Origin: Gammaproteobacteria bacterium
GTDB lineage: Bacteria; Pseudomonadota; Gammaproteobacteria; Eutrophobiales; Eutrophobiaceae
Direction of reading: 5' to 3'
Length of the DNA: 64,000 bases
NCBI GenBank assembly: GCA_004297165.1
Contig: SCUJ01000006.1
Span: 496,001 to 560,000 of the forward strand
Shown: piece by piece, positions 11,082 to 20,655 of the stretch
Numbering within the stretch: the first letter of the stretch is position 1
Layout of the letters: each line of letters opens with the position of its first letter
Position numbers and translations under genes: made by a program
Notes under the pieces: model-generated
What the model was told of the DNA's origin: nothing
The model's database searches: none
What the model saw: the letters and a program-made list of their open reading frames with translations, nothing else

Positions 11082-12011
11082 ATGATAGCGTCCATGTTAT
11101 TTCCCACCGGGGCTGTGCTGATTGCATTATTCTCCTGGTATTTACCCGCGGTGTTGAACCCTTACGGCGAGGCCATAGTACCCTTGCTTGCAATTGTCAT
11201 GTTCGGCATGGGCATGACGCTGCGGCCTGAAAATTTCCTCGATGTCTGCAAGCGTCCTGGATTGATCCTGTTGGGGATCTGTCTGCAGTACATCTTCATG
11301 CCCATGATCGCCTTCGTGGTTGCCTCGCTGTTGGGCCTCAACAAGGCCTTGTTTGTGGGACTGGTGGTAGTGGGCAGTTGTCCGGGGGGGACTGCCTCCA
11401 ATGTAATTTGTTATCTGGCGAGAGGGGATGTGGCGTTGTCCATAACGCTGACCACGGTCTCAACCTTGCTGGCGGTATTTTTAACGCCGTTCATGACCTG
11501 GCTGTACATCGGCGAGATGGTTCCGGTGCCTGTGATCGACATGATGCTCGACATCCTCCTGATCATCATCCTGCCGGTCGCCGCCGGCGTGCTCGTTAAT
11601 CTGTATTTCGCGAAGTATTTACGGCGACTCAAGCATTATTTTCCCTTCATCTCGGTCGCGGCAATCATCGGCATAATCGGGATTATCGTTGCCCAGAATC
11701 ATGACCAGATACCGCTCGTGGCCTTGCCATTGCTGACGGCGGTTTTCTGGCTCAACCTCGGCGGTCTGGCAAGCGGTTATTTCTTCGGACGGATCTTCCG
11801 GCTTGATGAGCGGATTTGTCGCACCCTGGCCATAGAGGTTGGCATGCAGAATTCCGGTCTTGGCGTGGTTCTCGCCGGAACCTACTTCCCCAATCTCCCC
11901 CTGGCTACGCTGCCGGGGGCGATCTTCAGCATCTGGCACAATATCACCGGTTCCATTCTCGCCGGGTATTGGTCGAGCAAGACTGAAGGTGAGGTGCAAA
12001 CAGAAGTCTGA
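11082..12011 (+). CDS. Bile acid:sodium symporter (BASS) family transporter
   Basis: This is a polytopic inner-membrane protein of 309 aa with about nine to ten hydrophobic segments. It has the family features FGMGMTL in the third helix region and SCPGGTASNVICYLARGD in the crossover region that forms the sodium and substrate sites. Bacterial BASS proteins take up diverse organic anions such as pantoate or pyruvate, and the substrate here is not predictable. It starts one base after rimO and converges on the folate gene. Confidence 0.88.
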   Translation: MIASMLFPTGAVLIALFSWYLPAVLNPYGEAIVPLLAIVMFGMGMTLRPENFLDVCKRPGLILLGICLQYIFMPMIAFVVASLLGLNKALFVGLVVVGSCPGGTASNVICYLARGDVALSITLTTVSTLLAVFLTPFMTWLYIGEMVPVPVIDMMLDILLIIILPVAAGVLVNLYFAKYLRRLKHYFPFISVAAIIGIIGIIVAQNHDQIPLVALPLLTAVFWLNLGGLASGYFFGRIFRLDERICRTLAIEVGMQNSGLGVVLAGTYFPNLPLATLPGAIFSIWHNITGSILAGYWSSKTEGEVQTEV

Positions 12012-12036
12012 CGAAGTTCAGCTGACCGAGATATGA

Positions 12037-12615
12037 TCAAGGTATCTCGATCAGACGTTGTTCCGTTGCGATTGCGTTAATCCGGACATCTCTTCCCGTG
12101 GTCGGTATATAAGTTTGCACCTGGCATTCGTAGGCTATAGCCAACCTGTAGCACGCAGGATTTTCTCTGAACCACTGATCGTAATAGCCGCGGCCAAATC
12201 CGAGACGATCGCCACGCGTGGTAAAACCGAGACCGGGGGTTATGCATAAATCGATGGCAAAATCCGCCTTCCATCCGGCGACAGGCGTCAGGATGCCCCA
12301 TTCCCCTGGATGCAGGTCTTCCCACTTTAGCAAGGGGATCGCATGGATGCCTTGCCCGCGAAGTATGCGTGGTACTGTCAAACGTTTGCCACAGGCCAAC
12401 AATCCCTTAATGAGTTCATGGGTGGCCACTTCACTGCCAAAACTTAAAAAACAAAATATACTTTCAGCCTCCTTCACACGCGGCAAGTCCAAAACCCGCT
12501 CCTGGATGCGTCGATCGAATTTCGTTTTGACAATGGCGTCGATACTTGAGCGGAGCGATGAGAGACGTTTCCTGAACTCATTTTTTTCGATTTTTATATT
12601 GTCATTTATATTCAT
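12037..12615 (-). CDS. 5-formyltetrahydrofolate cyclo-ligase family protein
   Basis: The enzyme (MTHFS, YgfA/Fau family) converts 5-formyl-THF to 5,10-methenyl-THF using ATP. The 192-aa protein has the conserved RLGFGRGYYDQW segment near 146-158 and the basic N-terminal KNEFRKRL helix. ATG 12615 is used because the frame upstream offers only a TTG. The first codons are notably AT-rich compared with neighbours. In many gammaproteobacteria 6S RNA sits directly upstream of this gene; I see no such RNA here. Confidence 0.9.
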   Translation of the reverse strand: MNINDNIKIEKNEFRKRLSSLRSSIDAIVKTKFDRRIQERVLDLPRVKEAESIFCFLSFGSEVATHELIKGLLACGKRLTVPRILRGQGIHAIPLLKWEDLHPGEWGILTPVAGWKADFAIDLCITPGLGFTTRGDRLGFGRGYYDQWFRENPACYRLAIAYECQVQTYIPTTGRDVRINAIATEQRLIEIP

Positions 12616-12800
12616 AATTATCAATATAATATAATTAATATTTAATGTTGATTATATAAATTTTAACAGATCAGTGTTATGGAACAAGTTAATACTCGGG
12701 TTTTGCAACATAGCACAAGATGTCTGAAGATGTCGGTCATTCAGAACTGAACTTATCTAGATTTTCGATCCTGTAATTTATTTCATACGATTCGAAGCAG
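12616..12800. other. AT-rich intergenic patch
   Basis: The stretch from about 12590 to 12680 is built almost wholly of A and T (for example 12615-12662), in strong contrast to the GC-rich surroundings. No gene or clear hairpin is visible between the folate cyclo-ligase start and rpsP. It probably holds the divergent promoters. Confidence 0.5.
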
Positions 12801-12802
12801 GT

Positions 12803-12831
12803 CTTTCTTTTTAATGGATTTACCGTAAAAT
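12803..12831 (+). promoter_or_regulatory. Possible promoter of the rpsP operon
   Basis: A TAAAAT -10-like box lies at 12826-12831, about 68 bases upstream of rpsP. The -35 region near 12803-12808 is poor. The weak stem with C-run and G-run at 12835-12850 would fall in the leader. Tentative. Confidence 0.28.
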
Positions 12832-12898
12832 AGCGCCCTTTTTCGGGGGGTATTAACGAAAGAAATTACCCGCCAAGCATACGAGGTGTTCACATTAC

Positions 12899-13159
12899 AT
12901 GGTAACCATTCGACTGGCGCGCGCCGGCACAAAAAAACGTCCCTTCTATCATATAGTGGTAACGGATTCACGCTCCAAACGCGATGGGCGTTACCTGGAG
13001 AGAGTGGGGTTCTATAACCCGATCGCTACCGGACAAGATTTGGAAGTCAGCATTAACCGGTCCAGATTCGATTATTGGACCGCGCAGGGGGCAAGGATGT
13101 CCGATCGTGTGGCTGCATTGGCGCAAAACAGCGCCGTGGCAGGCGCCACAGGGGCCTGA
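12899..13159 (+). CDS. rpsP: 30S ribosomal protein S16
   Basis: S16 is a small-subunit assembly protein. The 86-aa protein begins [20 protein letters not shown] and has the conserved [18 protein letters not shown] block. Length is normal. It heads the classical rpsP-rimM-trmD-rplS operon, with rimM following after 19 bases. Confidence 0.97.
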   Translation: MVTIRLARAGTKKRPFYHIVVTDSRSKRDGRYLERVGFYNPIATGQDLEVSINRSRFDYWTAQGARMSDRVAALAQNSAVAGATGA

Positions 13160-13178
13160 AAATAAAGAGCATCATCTC

Positions 13179-13706
13179 ATGATGATGCAGGAAGATCCGG
13201 GCAAGCAACGCTCCATTATCATCGGACGGGTTTGCGGCCTGCACGGTTTGCGGGGAGGTCTCAAGGTTGTTTCCTATACCCGTCCAACCGAGAACCTGTT
13301 TATTTATAACCCCTGGCTGGTGGGTAGCCCCGGAAACTGGGTAATCCATAGAGTGCTAAGGCATGAAAATCCTGGTAAACATCCGGTCGCATTTCTGGAA
13401 GGCATCGAGGATCGCGATGCAGCGGCCAAACTGGCGAATCTGGATATAGCGATCAAGCGCAGCCAGTTGCCCGATCTGCCTGAGGGTGAGTTTTATTGGT
13501 GTGACCTCATGAACCTGGAGGTCCGGGATCAAGATGGTCAGGTTTTGGGCCGCGTCACGGATGTCCTCGATACCGCGCCACACGGGGTCCTGGTCGTCGC
13601 CGGGACCGAGAAGATTTTAGTACCTCTGGTCAAGAATGAAATAATCCGTCGTGTGGACCGTGACCTTGGCGTGATTCATGTACGCTGGATTCGTGGGTAT
13701 CTATGA
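13179..13706 (+). CDS. rimM: 16S rRNA processing protein RimM
   Basis: RimM is an assembly factor that binds S19 and the 30S head. The 175-aa protein shows [18 protein letters not shown] at the start of its N-terminal beta-barrel and the PRC-barrel half with [10 protein letters not shown] and PHGVLVV. The frame is open further upstream through rpsP, but ATG 13179 (first of three in-frame ATGs), with AAAGAG about 9 bases upstream, gives the family length. Its TGA overlaps the trmD ATG, suggesting translational coupling. Confidence 0.95.
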   Translation: MMMQEDPGKQRSIIIGRVCGLHGLRGGLKVVSYTRPTENLFIYNPWLVGSPGNWVIHRVLRHENPGKHPVAFLEGIEDRDAAAKLANLDIAIKRSQLPDLPEGEFYWCDLMNLEVRDQDGQVLGRVTDVLDTAPHGVLVVAGTEKILVPLVKNEIIRRVDRDLGVIHVRWIRGYL

Positions 13707-14458
13707 TGCTGCGATTCATCGTGATCACCTTGTTTCCGGAGATGTTCCAGGCGGTGACCGAATGGGGCGTCACCGGTCGGGCCGTCAAGGCCGGACTGCT
13801 TGAAGTGAACACCGTCAATCCGCGGGATTATACGACCGACCCGCACCGGACGGTGGACGATCGCCCATACGGCGGCGGTCCTGGCATGGTGATGATGGCA
13901 GCCCCGCTGCTCAAGGGTATCGACTACGCGCGAGAAAGCTTGCCCGGCGCGCCGGTTATCTATCTGAGCCCGCAGGGCAAGACGCTGAAACAGAGCGATT
14001 TGCCGGGATTATCGAGTCAGGGCAGATGGATCCTGTTGGCTGGCCGTTATGAAGGAATCGATGAAAGGGTTTTGGAAAGCGCGGTGGATATGGAGATTTC
14101 CATCGGCGATTATGTATTAAGCGGGGGGGAATTGCCCGCCATGGTGCTGATAGATGCACTGGCGCGATTGCACCCCGGGGTGTTGGGACATGCGGAATCG
14201 GCCGTGACCGACTCCCACGTTAACGGACTGCTTGACCATCCGCACTACACGCGTCCGGAGATCCATGCTGGCCAACAGGCGCCGAAAGTCCTGCTGGATG
14301 GCAACCACGCGGAGATCAGGCGCTGGCGGATGAAACAGTCACTGGGAAGCACCTGGTTGAGACGGCCGGATTTGCTGGCGGCAGTAAACCTGGACGCCGA
14401 ACAGACTGCGTTGCTGGAAGAATTTATAAATGAATACCAACAACATAAAACCAGTTAG
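13703..14458 (+). CDS. trmD: tRNA (guanine37-N1)-methyltransferase TrmD
   Basis: TrmD is a SPOUT-class enzyme methylating G37 next to the anticodon. The 251-aa protein has the SAM-binding knot motifs [12 protein letters not shown] and [14 protein letters not shown] and the conserved [14 protein letters not shown] loop. Length is normal. It overlaps rimM by four bases and precedes rplS by 45. Confidence 0.97.
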   Translation: MMLRFIVITLFPEMFQAVTEWGVTGRAVKAGLLEVNTVNPRDYTTDPHRTVDDRPYGGGPGMVMMAAPLLKGIDYARESLPGAPVIYLSPQGKTLKQSDLPGLSSQGRWILLAGRYEGIDERVLESAVDMEISIGDYVLSGGELPAMVLIDALARLHPGVLGHAESAVTDSHVNGLLDHPHYTRPEIHAGQQAPKVLLDGNHAEIRRWRMKQSLGSTWLRRPDLLAAVNLDAEQTALLEEFINEYQQHKTS

Positions 14459-14503
14459 AATACGGCGAATCATTGTTTAGTAATAATCGTTGGAGCAGAG
14501 CGT

Positions 14504-14866
14504 ATGGCTAATTTAATCGAACAACTGGAATCCGAGCAGATGAACAAGGAAATTCCTGATTTCGATCCGGGCGACACCGTCGTGGTCAAGGTCAAGGTCA
14601 AGGAGGGGCAAAGAGAGCGAATTCAGGCGTATGAAGGCGTCGTGATAGCCAAACGCAACCGGGGAATGAATTCCTCATTTACCGTGCGGAAAATCTCGTA
14701 TGGCGAGGGCGTGGAGCGGGTATTCCAGACCTACAGCAGCAGCATCGAGGGCATAGAAGTGAAACGCAAAGGGCATGTGCGCCGCGCCAAGCTGTATTAC
14801 ATGCGGGATCTGCGCGGCAAGGCGGCCCGGATCAAGGAAAAGGTTAAAACCACAACCGCGGAGTAA
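14504..14866 (+). CDS. rplS: 50S ribosomal protein L19
   Basis: L19 lies at the 30S-50S interface. The 120-aa protein has the [14 protein letters not shown] and [16 protein letters not shown] blocks and the [20 protein letters not shown] tail. Normal length, last ribosomal gene of the rpsP operon. Confidence 0.97.
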   Translation: MANLIEQLESEQMNKEIPDFDPGDTVVVKVKVKEGQRERIQAYEGVVIAKRNRGMNSSFTVRKISYGEGVERVFQTYSSSIEGIEVKRKGHVRRAKLYYMRDLRGKAARIKEKVKTTTAE

Positions 14867-14895
14867 ACTGCCCGATTTGGGGCCGGGTTCCTGGA

Positions 14896-15819
14896 TTGGC
14901 TGTGTCAGCGCCATTACCCGCGGAATCGGCCCCTCTCTCTAACTCGCTGCGCTTGATAGCGCAGTTTCTGGATGTCCTGTGGATGGAGCGGGGGTTAAGC
15001 GAAAACACGCTCAAGGCCTACCACAGCGATTTATCTGACTTTGCCCGTTGGCTGGCCGCCAGGGAGTCAGATCTGTTACAGGTCGACAACTCCAAACTGT
15101 TGTCCTATCTTTCCAGCCGGCCTGCCTCGGCGCGAACCACGGCCAGACGACTTTCCAGCCTGCGCCGATTCTATCGGCAAATGGTCCGCGACGGGCGCTG
15201 CGCAATGGACCCATCCATGGATATCGACTCGCCGCGTCTGGGGCGTTCGCTGCCTAAATCGCTGACCGAAACCGAGGTGGAACAACTGCTGATAACCCCG
15301 GATATCGAAACCAGCATCGGACTGCGCGATCGGGCGATGCTGGAGACGCTTTATGCCACGGGCCTGCGGGTTTCCGAATTGGTATCCCTGCGGCTGGACC
15401 AGATGAATCTGCGCCAGGGCGTGGTGCGCATCAGAGGCAAGGGCGACAAGGAGCGGTTGGTTCCGCTCGGGGAAGAGGCGGTTTACTGGATACAGAAATA
15501 TCTCGCTCACGCCCGTCAGGAACTCTTCCCACATCGTCCTGACGCCACGCTGTTTCCATCCTCGCGCGGACAACTAATGCAAAGGCAGACCTTCTGGCAT
15601 GCGATCCGGCGGTATGGGGTCAAGGCCGGGATCAAAGGTCGGATCTCGCCTCATGTTCTACGGCATGCCTTTGCCACTCATCTGCTCAATCATGGCGCTG
15701 ACCTGCGAGTGGTTCAGATGCTGCTCGGGCACAGCGACATATCGACCACCCAGATATATACCCATGTGGCGAGGGAACGACTGAAGAAACTGCACGCTGC
15801 ACACCATCCCCGAGGGTAA
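14896..15819 (+). CDS. xerD: Site-specific tyrosine recombinase XerD
   Basis: XerD, with XerC, resolves chromosome dimers at dif near the division septum. The 307-aa protein has the SAM-like N-terminal core-binding domain and a complete catalytic set: Arg in ATGLRVSEL, Lys in GKGDKER, His and Arg in HVLRHAFATHLL, His in LLGHSDIS and Tyr in TTQIYTHV. The assigned start is TTG 14896; GTG 14902, in frame, is equally possible. XerC is the close alternative. XerD is preferred because dsbC is nearby, as in the enterobacterial xerD-dsbC-recJ order, here interrupted by an inverted ATPase gene. Confidence 0.88.
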   Translation: MAVSAPLPAESAPLSNSLRLIAQFLDVLWMERGLSENTLKAYHSDLSDFARWLAARESDLLQVDNSKLLSYLSSRPASARTTARRLSSLRRFYRQMVRDGRCAMDPSMDIDSPRLGRSLPKSLTETEVEQLLITPDIETSIGLRDRAMLETLYATGLRVSELVSLRLDQMNLRQGVVRIRGKGDKERLVPLGEEAVYWIQKYLAHARQELFPHRPDATLFPSSRGQLMQRQTFWHAIRRYGVKAGIKGRISPHVLRHAFATHLLNHGADLRVVQMLLGHSDISTTQIYTHVARERLKKLHAAHHPRG

Positions 15820-15855
15820 TGCTGGTAACGCTCGAATCACTTGTTGGCAGACGGT

Positions 15856-17643
15856 TTATCTATCGTCCGCTGGCGGCACGGCGGAATAAATCTCCTCCAG
15901 AGTGGTCAGTCCTTCCGCAACCTTGCGCGCGCCGCTGACCTGCAGTGTGCGCATGCCCTGGCGTAACGCGGCCTCCCGATATTTCACCAGTTCCGCGCCG
16001 GTATTGATCAGATGCCGCAATTCCTTGTCCACCATGAGGATCTCGTAGATGCCAGAGCGCCCGAGGTACCCGGTGTGACGGCATTCATCGCATCCTTTGT
16101 ATGTAAATGTCTCCTCCGGTGGTTTGGCTTTATGCGGCGCGAGCAGCTTGTCCCATGCTTGTATATCCACCTTGGCTGGCGCTTTGCAATGGGGACAAAG
16201 CGTCCTGATCAGGCGTTGGGCAAGGATCCCCAGCAGAGAGGCGCTGATGAGATAAGGCAGGGCGCCCAGATCCAGCAACCGGGTTATGCTGGAGGCGGCA
16301 TCGTTTGTGTGCAGGCTTGAAAGCACGAGATGGCCGGTCAGGGCAGCTTGGATGGCTATCTCCGCAGTCTCGCGATCCCGGATCTCTCCCACCATGATGA
16401 TGTCGGGATCCTGTCGCAGCAGGGTTCTGACGCCAGAGGCGAAGGTTACATCGATGACCGGTTGCACCTGCATCTGGTTGAACTGGGTTTCGACCAGTTC
16501 GATGGGATCTTCGATAGTGCAGATGTTGATCTCCGGGCGCGCCAGTTTCTTTAATGCGGAATACAAGGTCGTGGTCTTGCCGGAGCCGGTGGGACCGGTT
16601 ACCAGGATGATGCCGTGCGGATGGTCCACCATTTTCCCCCAACATTCCTCTTCATGACGGGAGAATCCGAGATCGGTGAAGGACTTCATCAGCATCTCAG
16701 GATTGAAGATTCGCAATACCAGTTTCTCGCCAAAGGTGGTCGGCATGGTCGAGAGCCGCATTTCCACCTCGCTCCCTGACGGCGTGCGCGTCTTCACCCG
16801 GCCATCCTGCGGGCGGCGTTTGTCTGTCACATCCATCCGGCCCAGGGACTTCAGCCGGCTGGTAATCGCGCCCATCAGCAGGATTGGGAATTCATGCACA
16901 TCATGCAAGACGCCATCGATCCGGAATCGCACCCGTCCCACCTCGCGACGCGGTTCGAGATGGATATCGCTGGCCCGTTGTTCGAAGGCAAACTGCAATA
17001 ACCAGTCGACCAGACTGACCACATGCCGGTCATTGGCGTCCGGTTCGCCCATCTTGCCGACTTCGACCAGTTGTTCGAAGTTCTGGATGAGATTCAGGGT
17101 CTGATTTTGTTTATCCGAGACTGCGCCGATAATCGAGCGACTGATGCCGTAAAATTCGGTCAAATAACGTTGCAGATCCACTGGATTGATCAGAACGCGT
17201 TTGATCCGCTTGCGGGCGATGCGTTCTACTTCCGACTCCCAGTTGCTGATGAAGGGTTCACAGGTGGCGACCGTCAATTCATCGTCAGTGACATGCACGG
17301 GCAGGATTTGCAGCTTGTTGGCGTAGGCTTGGGAGATTACCGAGGTGATCTTGGCGACGTCGATCTTGAGCGGATCCAGCCGCATGTATTCTTGACCGCA
17401 GCTTCCCGCCAACCAACGCGTCAGTTGCTCGAGAGTCAACGGATACGGGGGGCGTGTATCGCTTTGCCATCCCTGATCCGAGACTACGATCAGAGGATGG
17501 GAATTCCGCAAGATCTCCTGATCGAGATGTTTATAGAGACGCGCTGCCTGGCCGGCATTGATAATCCCGTCCTTCTGCAATCCCTCCAGGATATACTCGA
17601 TCGTGAGTTTCCCGTTCATGCGGCTGGCGGTTGCGATGTTCAC
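15856..17643 (-). CDS. Type II secretion / type IV pilus assembly ATPase (GspE/PilB family)
   Basis: This is a cytoplasmic hexameric ATPase powering pilus or pseudopilus assembly. The 595-aa protein has a MshEN-like N-terminal domain (about 60-180) and an N2 domain with RASDIHLEP. Walker A GPTGSGKTTTL is at about 350-360, an Asp box EDPIE follows, and Walker B-like DIIMVGEIRDRETAEIA is present. The four-Cys zinc site is visible in CPHC and CDEC. No other secretion or pilus gene is next to it, so GspE versus PilB cannot be decided. It is inserted on the opposite strand between xerD and dsbC. Confidence 0.9.
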   Translation of the reverse strand: MNIATASRMNGKLTIEYILEGLQKDGIINAGQAARLYKHLDQEILRNSHPLIVVSDQGWQSDTRPPYPLTLEQLTRWLAGSCGQEYMRLDPLKIDVAKITSVISQAYANKLQILPVHVTDDELTVATCEPFISNWESEVERIARKRIKRVLINPVDLQRYLTEFYGISRSIIGAVSDKQNQTLNLIQNFEQLVEVGKMGEPDANDRHVVSLVDWLLQFAFEQRASDIHLEPRREVGRVRFRIDGVLHDVHEFPILLMGAITSRLKSLGRMDVTDKRRPQDGRVKTRTPSGSEVEMRLSTMPTTFGEKLVLRIFNPEMLMKSFTDLGFSRHEEECWGKMVDHPHGIILVTGPTGSGKTTTLYSALKKLARPEINICTIEDPIELVETQFNQMQVQPVIDVTFASGVRTLLRQDPDIIMVGEIRDRETAEIAIQAALTGHLVLSSLHTNDAASSITRLLDLGALPYLISASLLGILAQRLIRTLCPHCKAPAKVDIQAWDKLLAPHKAKPPEETFTYKGCDECRHTGYLGRSGIYEILMVDKELRHLINTGAELVKYREAALRQGMRTLQVSGARKVAEGLTTLEEIYSAVPPADDR

Positions 17644-17780
17644 GTTGATAAGTCCAGTTCCTTTCCCGGCGATCCGGTTTCATATAATATAACAGCAATG
17701 GCAAAACCGGGCTGTGAATGACATTACTCCCCGCCAGCCTGTCCCAAGGCCAAGAACCATATATATCCAATGGTGGAGCA

Positions 17781-18509
17781 ATGAGAAATCTTCGAACCGC
17801 TCTGATTTACCTGTTCTGTTGTGCGCTTTACCCCGTCGCCGATCTGTCCGCCGCGGAATCCGCCCCGGAGGCGCGAATCCGTGCGGCGGTCAAAGAACAA
17901 TTTCCCGAGTACAAGGCGGGCTCGATTCGAGAGTCGCAGATCCCTGGACTTTATCAGGTAATGCTTGGCGCTGAAGTCGTCTATATGTCCCCGGATGGCA
18001 GGTTTATAATCCAGGGCGACCTTTATGACCTCGAGAAGAAAGAAAACCTCAGCGAAAAGGGACGGGAGCAGGCCAGGATTGAAGCCCTTCGATCCGTGCC
18101 TGAAGAAGAATTCATCGAGTTTGCCCCCGAGAATCCTGCCTGGACGATTTATGTCTTCACCGATATCGAGTGCAGCTTCTGCAGGCGGTTCCACAAGGAT
18201 ATCAAGCAACACAATGCCAACGGGATTGCCGTGCGTTATCTGGCCTTTCCCCGGAGCGGGATCGGGTCGAAGACCTACCGCAACATGGTCTCGGTCTGGT
18301 GCGCGCCGGATCGCCATACGGCGCTGACCAACGCCAAACTGGACAAACTGCCGAAGGATACCTCATGCGATAATCCGGTCAGCCGTCATTACGAACTCGG
18401 GCGGGATGTCGGAGTCAGCGGCACCCCCGCAATCTACACCGAGCAAGGCGTGCATATCGGCGGGTACCTTAGTCCCGAGGAAATGCTGGAGGCGGTGAAG
18501 GGTTCTTAG
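17781..18509 (+). CDS. dsbC: Periplasmic thiol:disulfide interchange protein DsbC
   Basis: DsbC is the dimeric periplasmic disulfide isomerase kept reduced by DsbD. The 242-aa protein has a signal peptide (basic MRNLR start, hydrophobic core, cleavage near LSAAES) and a DsbC N-terminal dimerisation domain. The thioredoxin-like domain has the active site CSFC instead of the common CGYC, and a second cysteine pair lies near CAPD and TSCDN. ATG 17781 with GGAG just upstream is preferred over the longer frame from 17718, because the signal peptide begins there. Its end overlaps the converging DUF3108 gene by 4 bases. Confidence 0.88.
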   Translation: MRNLRTALIYLFCCALYPVADLSAAESAPEARIRAAVKEQFPEYKAGSIRESQIPGLYQVMLGAEVVYMSPDGRFIIQGDLYDLEKKENLSEKGREQARIEALRSVPEEEFIEFAPENPAWTIYVFTDIECSFCRRFHKDIKQHNANGIAVRYLAFPRSGIGSKTYRNMVSVWCAPDRHTALTNAKLDKLPKDTSCDNPVSRHYELGRDVGVSGTPAIYTEQGVHIGGYLSPEEMLEAVKGS

Positions 18510-19240
18510 TCTTCGGTGGTTACGGACAGCGATTCAAGCACAGCGATTGTAGTGGCGCCATCCGGTTCGATAGTTTCGACCTTGATTGGCAGATAATCCA
18601 GATTCGGCGCGCACCAAAGCACCGTGCTGCGTTCGCTGCCGGGCTTGAATCTTTCCAGTTTGAGGGCATGAAAGTCCCCCATGGGGGTTTGCACAATTTC
18701 CTTGCCCAGGGTGACGAAATCATACTGCTTCAGCTTGCCGCCATCGGCCACCGTATAGCTGATATCCGTCATACCCAGCGCCAGGTCCCGCATGATCGAG
18801 AGCTGGTACAGCAGTTTGTCGGTGATTCTCGGCTGCATCCGCATCCGCCAGCTCGAACCGTTCACGGTGGTCGTGATCTGTTCATTCTCCCAATTGAACC
18901 GGATCTCCACCTGCCTCTCCTGTTTACCGCCAGCATGCCGATAGCTGTAGAAATCCGGTTTGATCTCCTTGCCATCAAACCGCCACTCGCTGCTTTCGGT
19001 GATGATATCGCGACGGATCAGGGCGAGGAATCCGACCGGCCGCGTTTCTGAGCGATAGCGATAGCCGCCCTGAGGCGAGACCGAGAAGGTTCTGGTCATG
19101 GCGGCGATGCGGGCGCCCGTGCTGTACAGCGAGTAGTCCGCGGTAAAAAAGCGGGGCAGCCCGGCTTCGGCAGTGCAACAGCGCGCTGCCAGACAGAGTA
19201 TCAAGAATGCCGCCAGCGCGCCTGTCAGGGTTTGTTTCAT
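18506..19240 (-). CDS. Exported DUF3108 domain protein
   Basis: The 244-aa protein begins with a signal peptide (MKQTLTGALAAFLILCLAARC), then a beta-rich region matching the DUF3108 family. Recognisable pieces are the YRYRSET start, DFYSYRHAGGKQERQVEIRF, and the FHALKLERF and APNLDYLPIKVE ends. Members are predicted periplasmic or outer-membrane-associated proteins of unknown function. The start is set at ATG 19240 rather than 19279, because the signal sequence begins there. It converges on dsbC and is divergent from waaA. Confidence 0.8.
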   Translation of the reverse strand: MKQTLTGALAAFLILCLAARCCTAEAGLPRFFTADYSLYSTGARIAAMTRTFSVSPQGGYRYRSETRPVGFLALIRRDIITESSEWRFDGKEIKPDFYSYRHAGGKQERQVEIRFNWENEQITTTVNGSSWRMRMQPRITDKLLYQLSIMRDLALGMTDISYTVADGGKLKQYDFVTLGKEIVQTPMGDFHALKLERFKPGSERSTVLWCAPNLDYLPIKVETIEPDGATTIAVLESLSVTTED

Positions 19241-19352
19241 CGGGATTTTTTCGAGGATACTGTGATAAGATTCGGCCATTATATGATCACGGTCACCTCA
19301 GCAACAGCCGACTGCGCCATACCCTTGATGTTGCGTTAAATGCCAAAACCGG

Positions 19353-20651
19353 ATGGCTGACCGACTCCGACATCTATATTCCCTCTCGCTTTACCTGCTT
19401 GCCCCCTGCGCGTTATTAAGATTGTTCTGGTTGGGCCGCAGGGATCCGGATTATAGGCTCGGTTGGGCGGCGCGTTTCGGATTACAGCAACTCCCCCAGG
19501 CCCCGCATCCCCTGATCTGGATTCATGCGGTTTCCGTGGGCGAAGTCAAGGCCGCATCCAGTCTGGTGCATCGGCTCCGCGCCAACTATCCGGATTGCCA
19601 TATCCTGGTGACGACGATTACGGCGACAGGCGCCGCCATCACCAGGCAAATATTCGGCGACAAGGTCATGCATTTGTATCTCCCCTACGATTTGCCGCAC
19701 GCCATCAGGGGATTTCTCGACGCCATACGACCGGAAATCCTGATTGTCATGGAAACCGAACTTTGGCCGAACTTGTATCATCAGGCTAACGAACGCGGCA
19801 TCAAGATTGTTCTGGTCAATGCCAGATTGTCCAACCGCTCTTTCGCCCGATACCGGAAGGTACAATTTTTTATGCGGGAGGTCTTGCGTAAGGTGTCCGT
19901 CATCGCCGCACAAACCACGGATGACGCCCTGCGCTTTGGGGCGATTGGCGGCGATCCAGACCGAATTACCATCACGGGCAATATAAAATTCGATGTCACG
20001 CCTGTACACAGCATTGGTCAGGAAGGCGAGGCGGTGCGTGCCTGGTTATCGAGCCAACGTCCCGTCTGGATTGCCGCAAGCACTCATGAGGGTGAAGAAA
20101 GGTTGGCATTGGACGCCCACAAAAAGGTGCTCGAACGTCATCCTGATTGCCTCCTGATTATCGCGCCGCGTCATCCGGAACGATTCAAACAGGTGCTTCG
20201 TATGGTGTTTGAAAGCGGTTATAACGCCATCAGCCGGAGCATGACGGCACAGGTGTCGGAGCACATCCAGGTTTTGATCCTGGACAGCATGGGCGAACTC
20301 CCCGTGTTCTACGCGGCCGCCGACTTGGCCTTCGTTGGCGGCAGCCTGCTGCCACATGGCGGTCATAATGTCCTGGAGCCGGCCATGGCGGGCATACCTG
20401 TGTTAACAGGCAGACATACGGATAATTTCCGCGAGATTACCAGGATGCTGGAGGAGGCCGGTGCCCTGCGCCGGATCGAGGATGAGAATGAATTGGCCGC
20501 CGAGGCGATCAAGCTGCTCGCAAACGCGGAACTGCGGCATGTCATGGGTCAGGCTGGCAAGGAGGTCGTGGCGCAAAACCGTGGCAGCGTGGATCGGGTG
20601 ATGGAATTAATCCGTACATACCTGCCATTCAAGGCAGATGTTTCAATTTAA
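19353..20651 (+). CDS. waaA: 3-deoxy-D-manno-octulosonic acid transferase
   Basis: This enzyme (KdtA, GT30) adds Kdo to lipid IVA at the inner membrane, the first core step of LPS. The 432-aa protein has an N-terminal hydrophobic anchor and the GT30 blocks IWIHAVSVGEVKAA, METELWPNL, AASTHEGEE, IAPRHPERF and GGSLLPHGGHNVLEPA. Length is normal. It implies a Gram-negative LPS-bearing cell. The stop lies 4 bases from the converging fdhA stop. Confidence 0.95.
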   Translation: MADRLRHLYSLSLYLLAPCALLRLFWLGRRDPDYRLGWAARFGLQQLPQAPHPLIWIHAVSVGEVKAASSLVHRLRANYPDCHILVTTITATGAAITRQIFGDKVMHLYLPYDLPHAIRGFLDAIRPEILIVMETELWPNLYHQANERGIKIVLVNARLSNRSFARYRKVQFFMREVLRKVSVIAAQTTDDALRFGAIGGDPDRITITGNIKFDVTPVHSIGQEGEAVRAWLSSQRPVWIAASTHEGEERLALDAHKKVLERHPDCLLIIAPRHPERFKQVLRMVFESGYNAISRSMTAQVSEHIQVLILDSMGELPVFYAAADLAFVGGSLLPHGGHNVLEPAMAGIPVLTGRHTDNFREITRMLEEAGALRRIEDENELAAEAIKLLANAELRHVMGQAGKEVVAQNRGSVDRVMELIRTYLPFKADVSI

Positions 20652-20655
20652 GAAC

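Noticed and set aside
12023-12053. CGAGATA/TATCTCG inverted repeat as a shared terminator of two converging genes
   Set aside because: It overlaps the folate gene's 3' end and has no T tract on either strand.
12616-12898. 6S RNA upstream of the folate cyclo-ligase gene
   Set aside because: The interval is AT-rich and lacks the long GC-rich hairpin and conserved bubble of 6S RNA.
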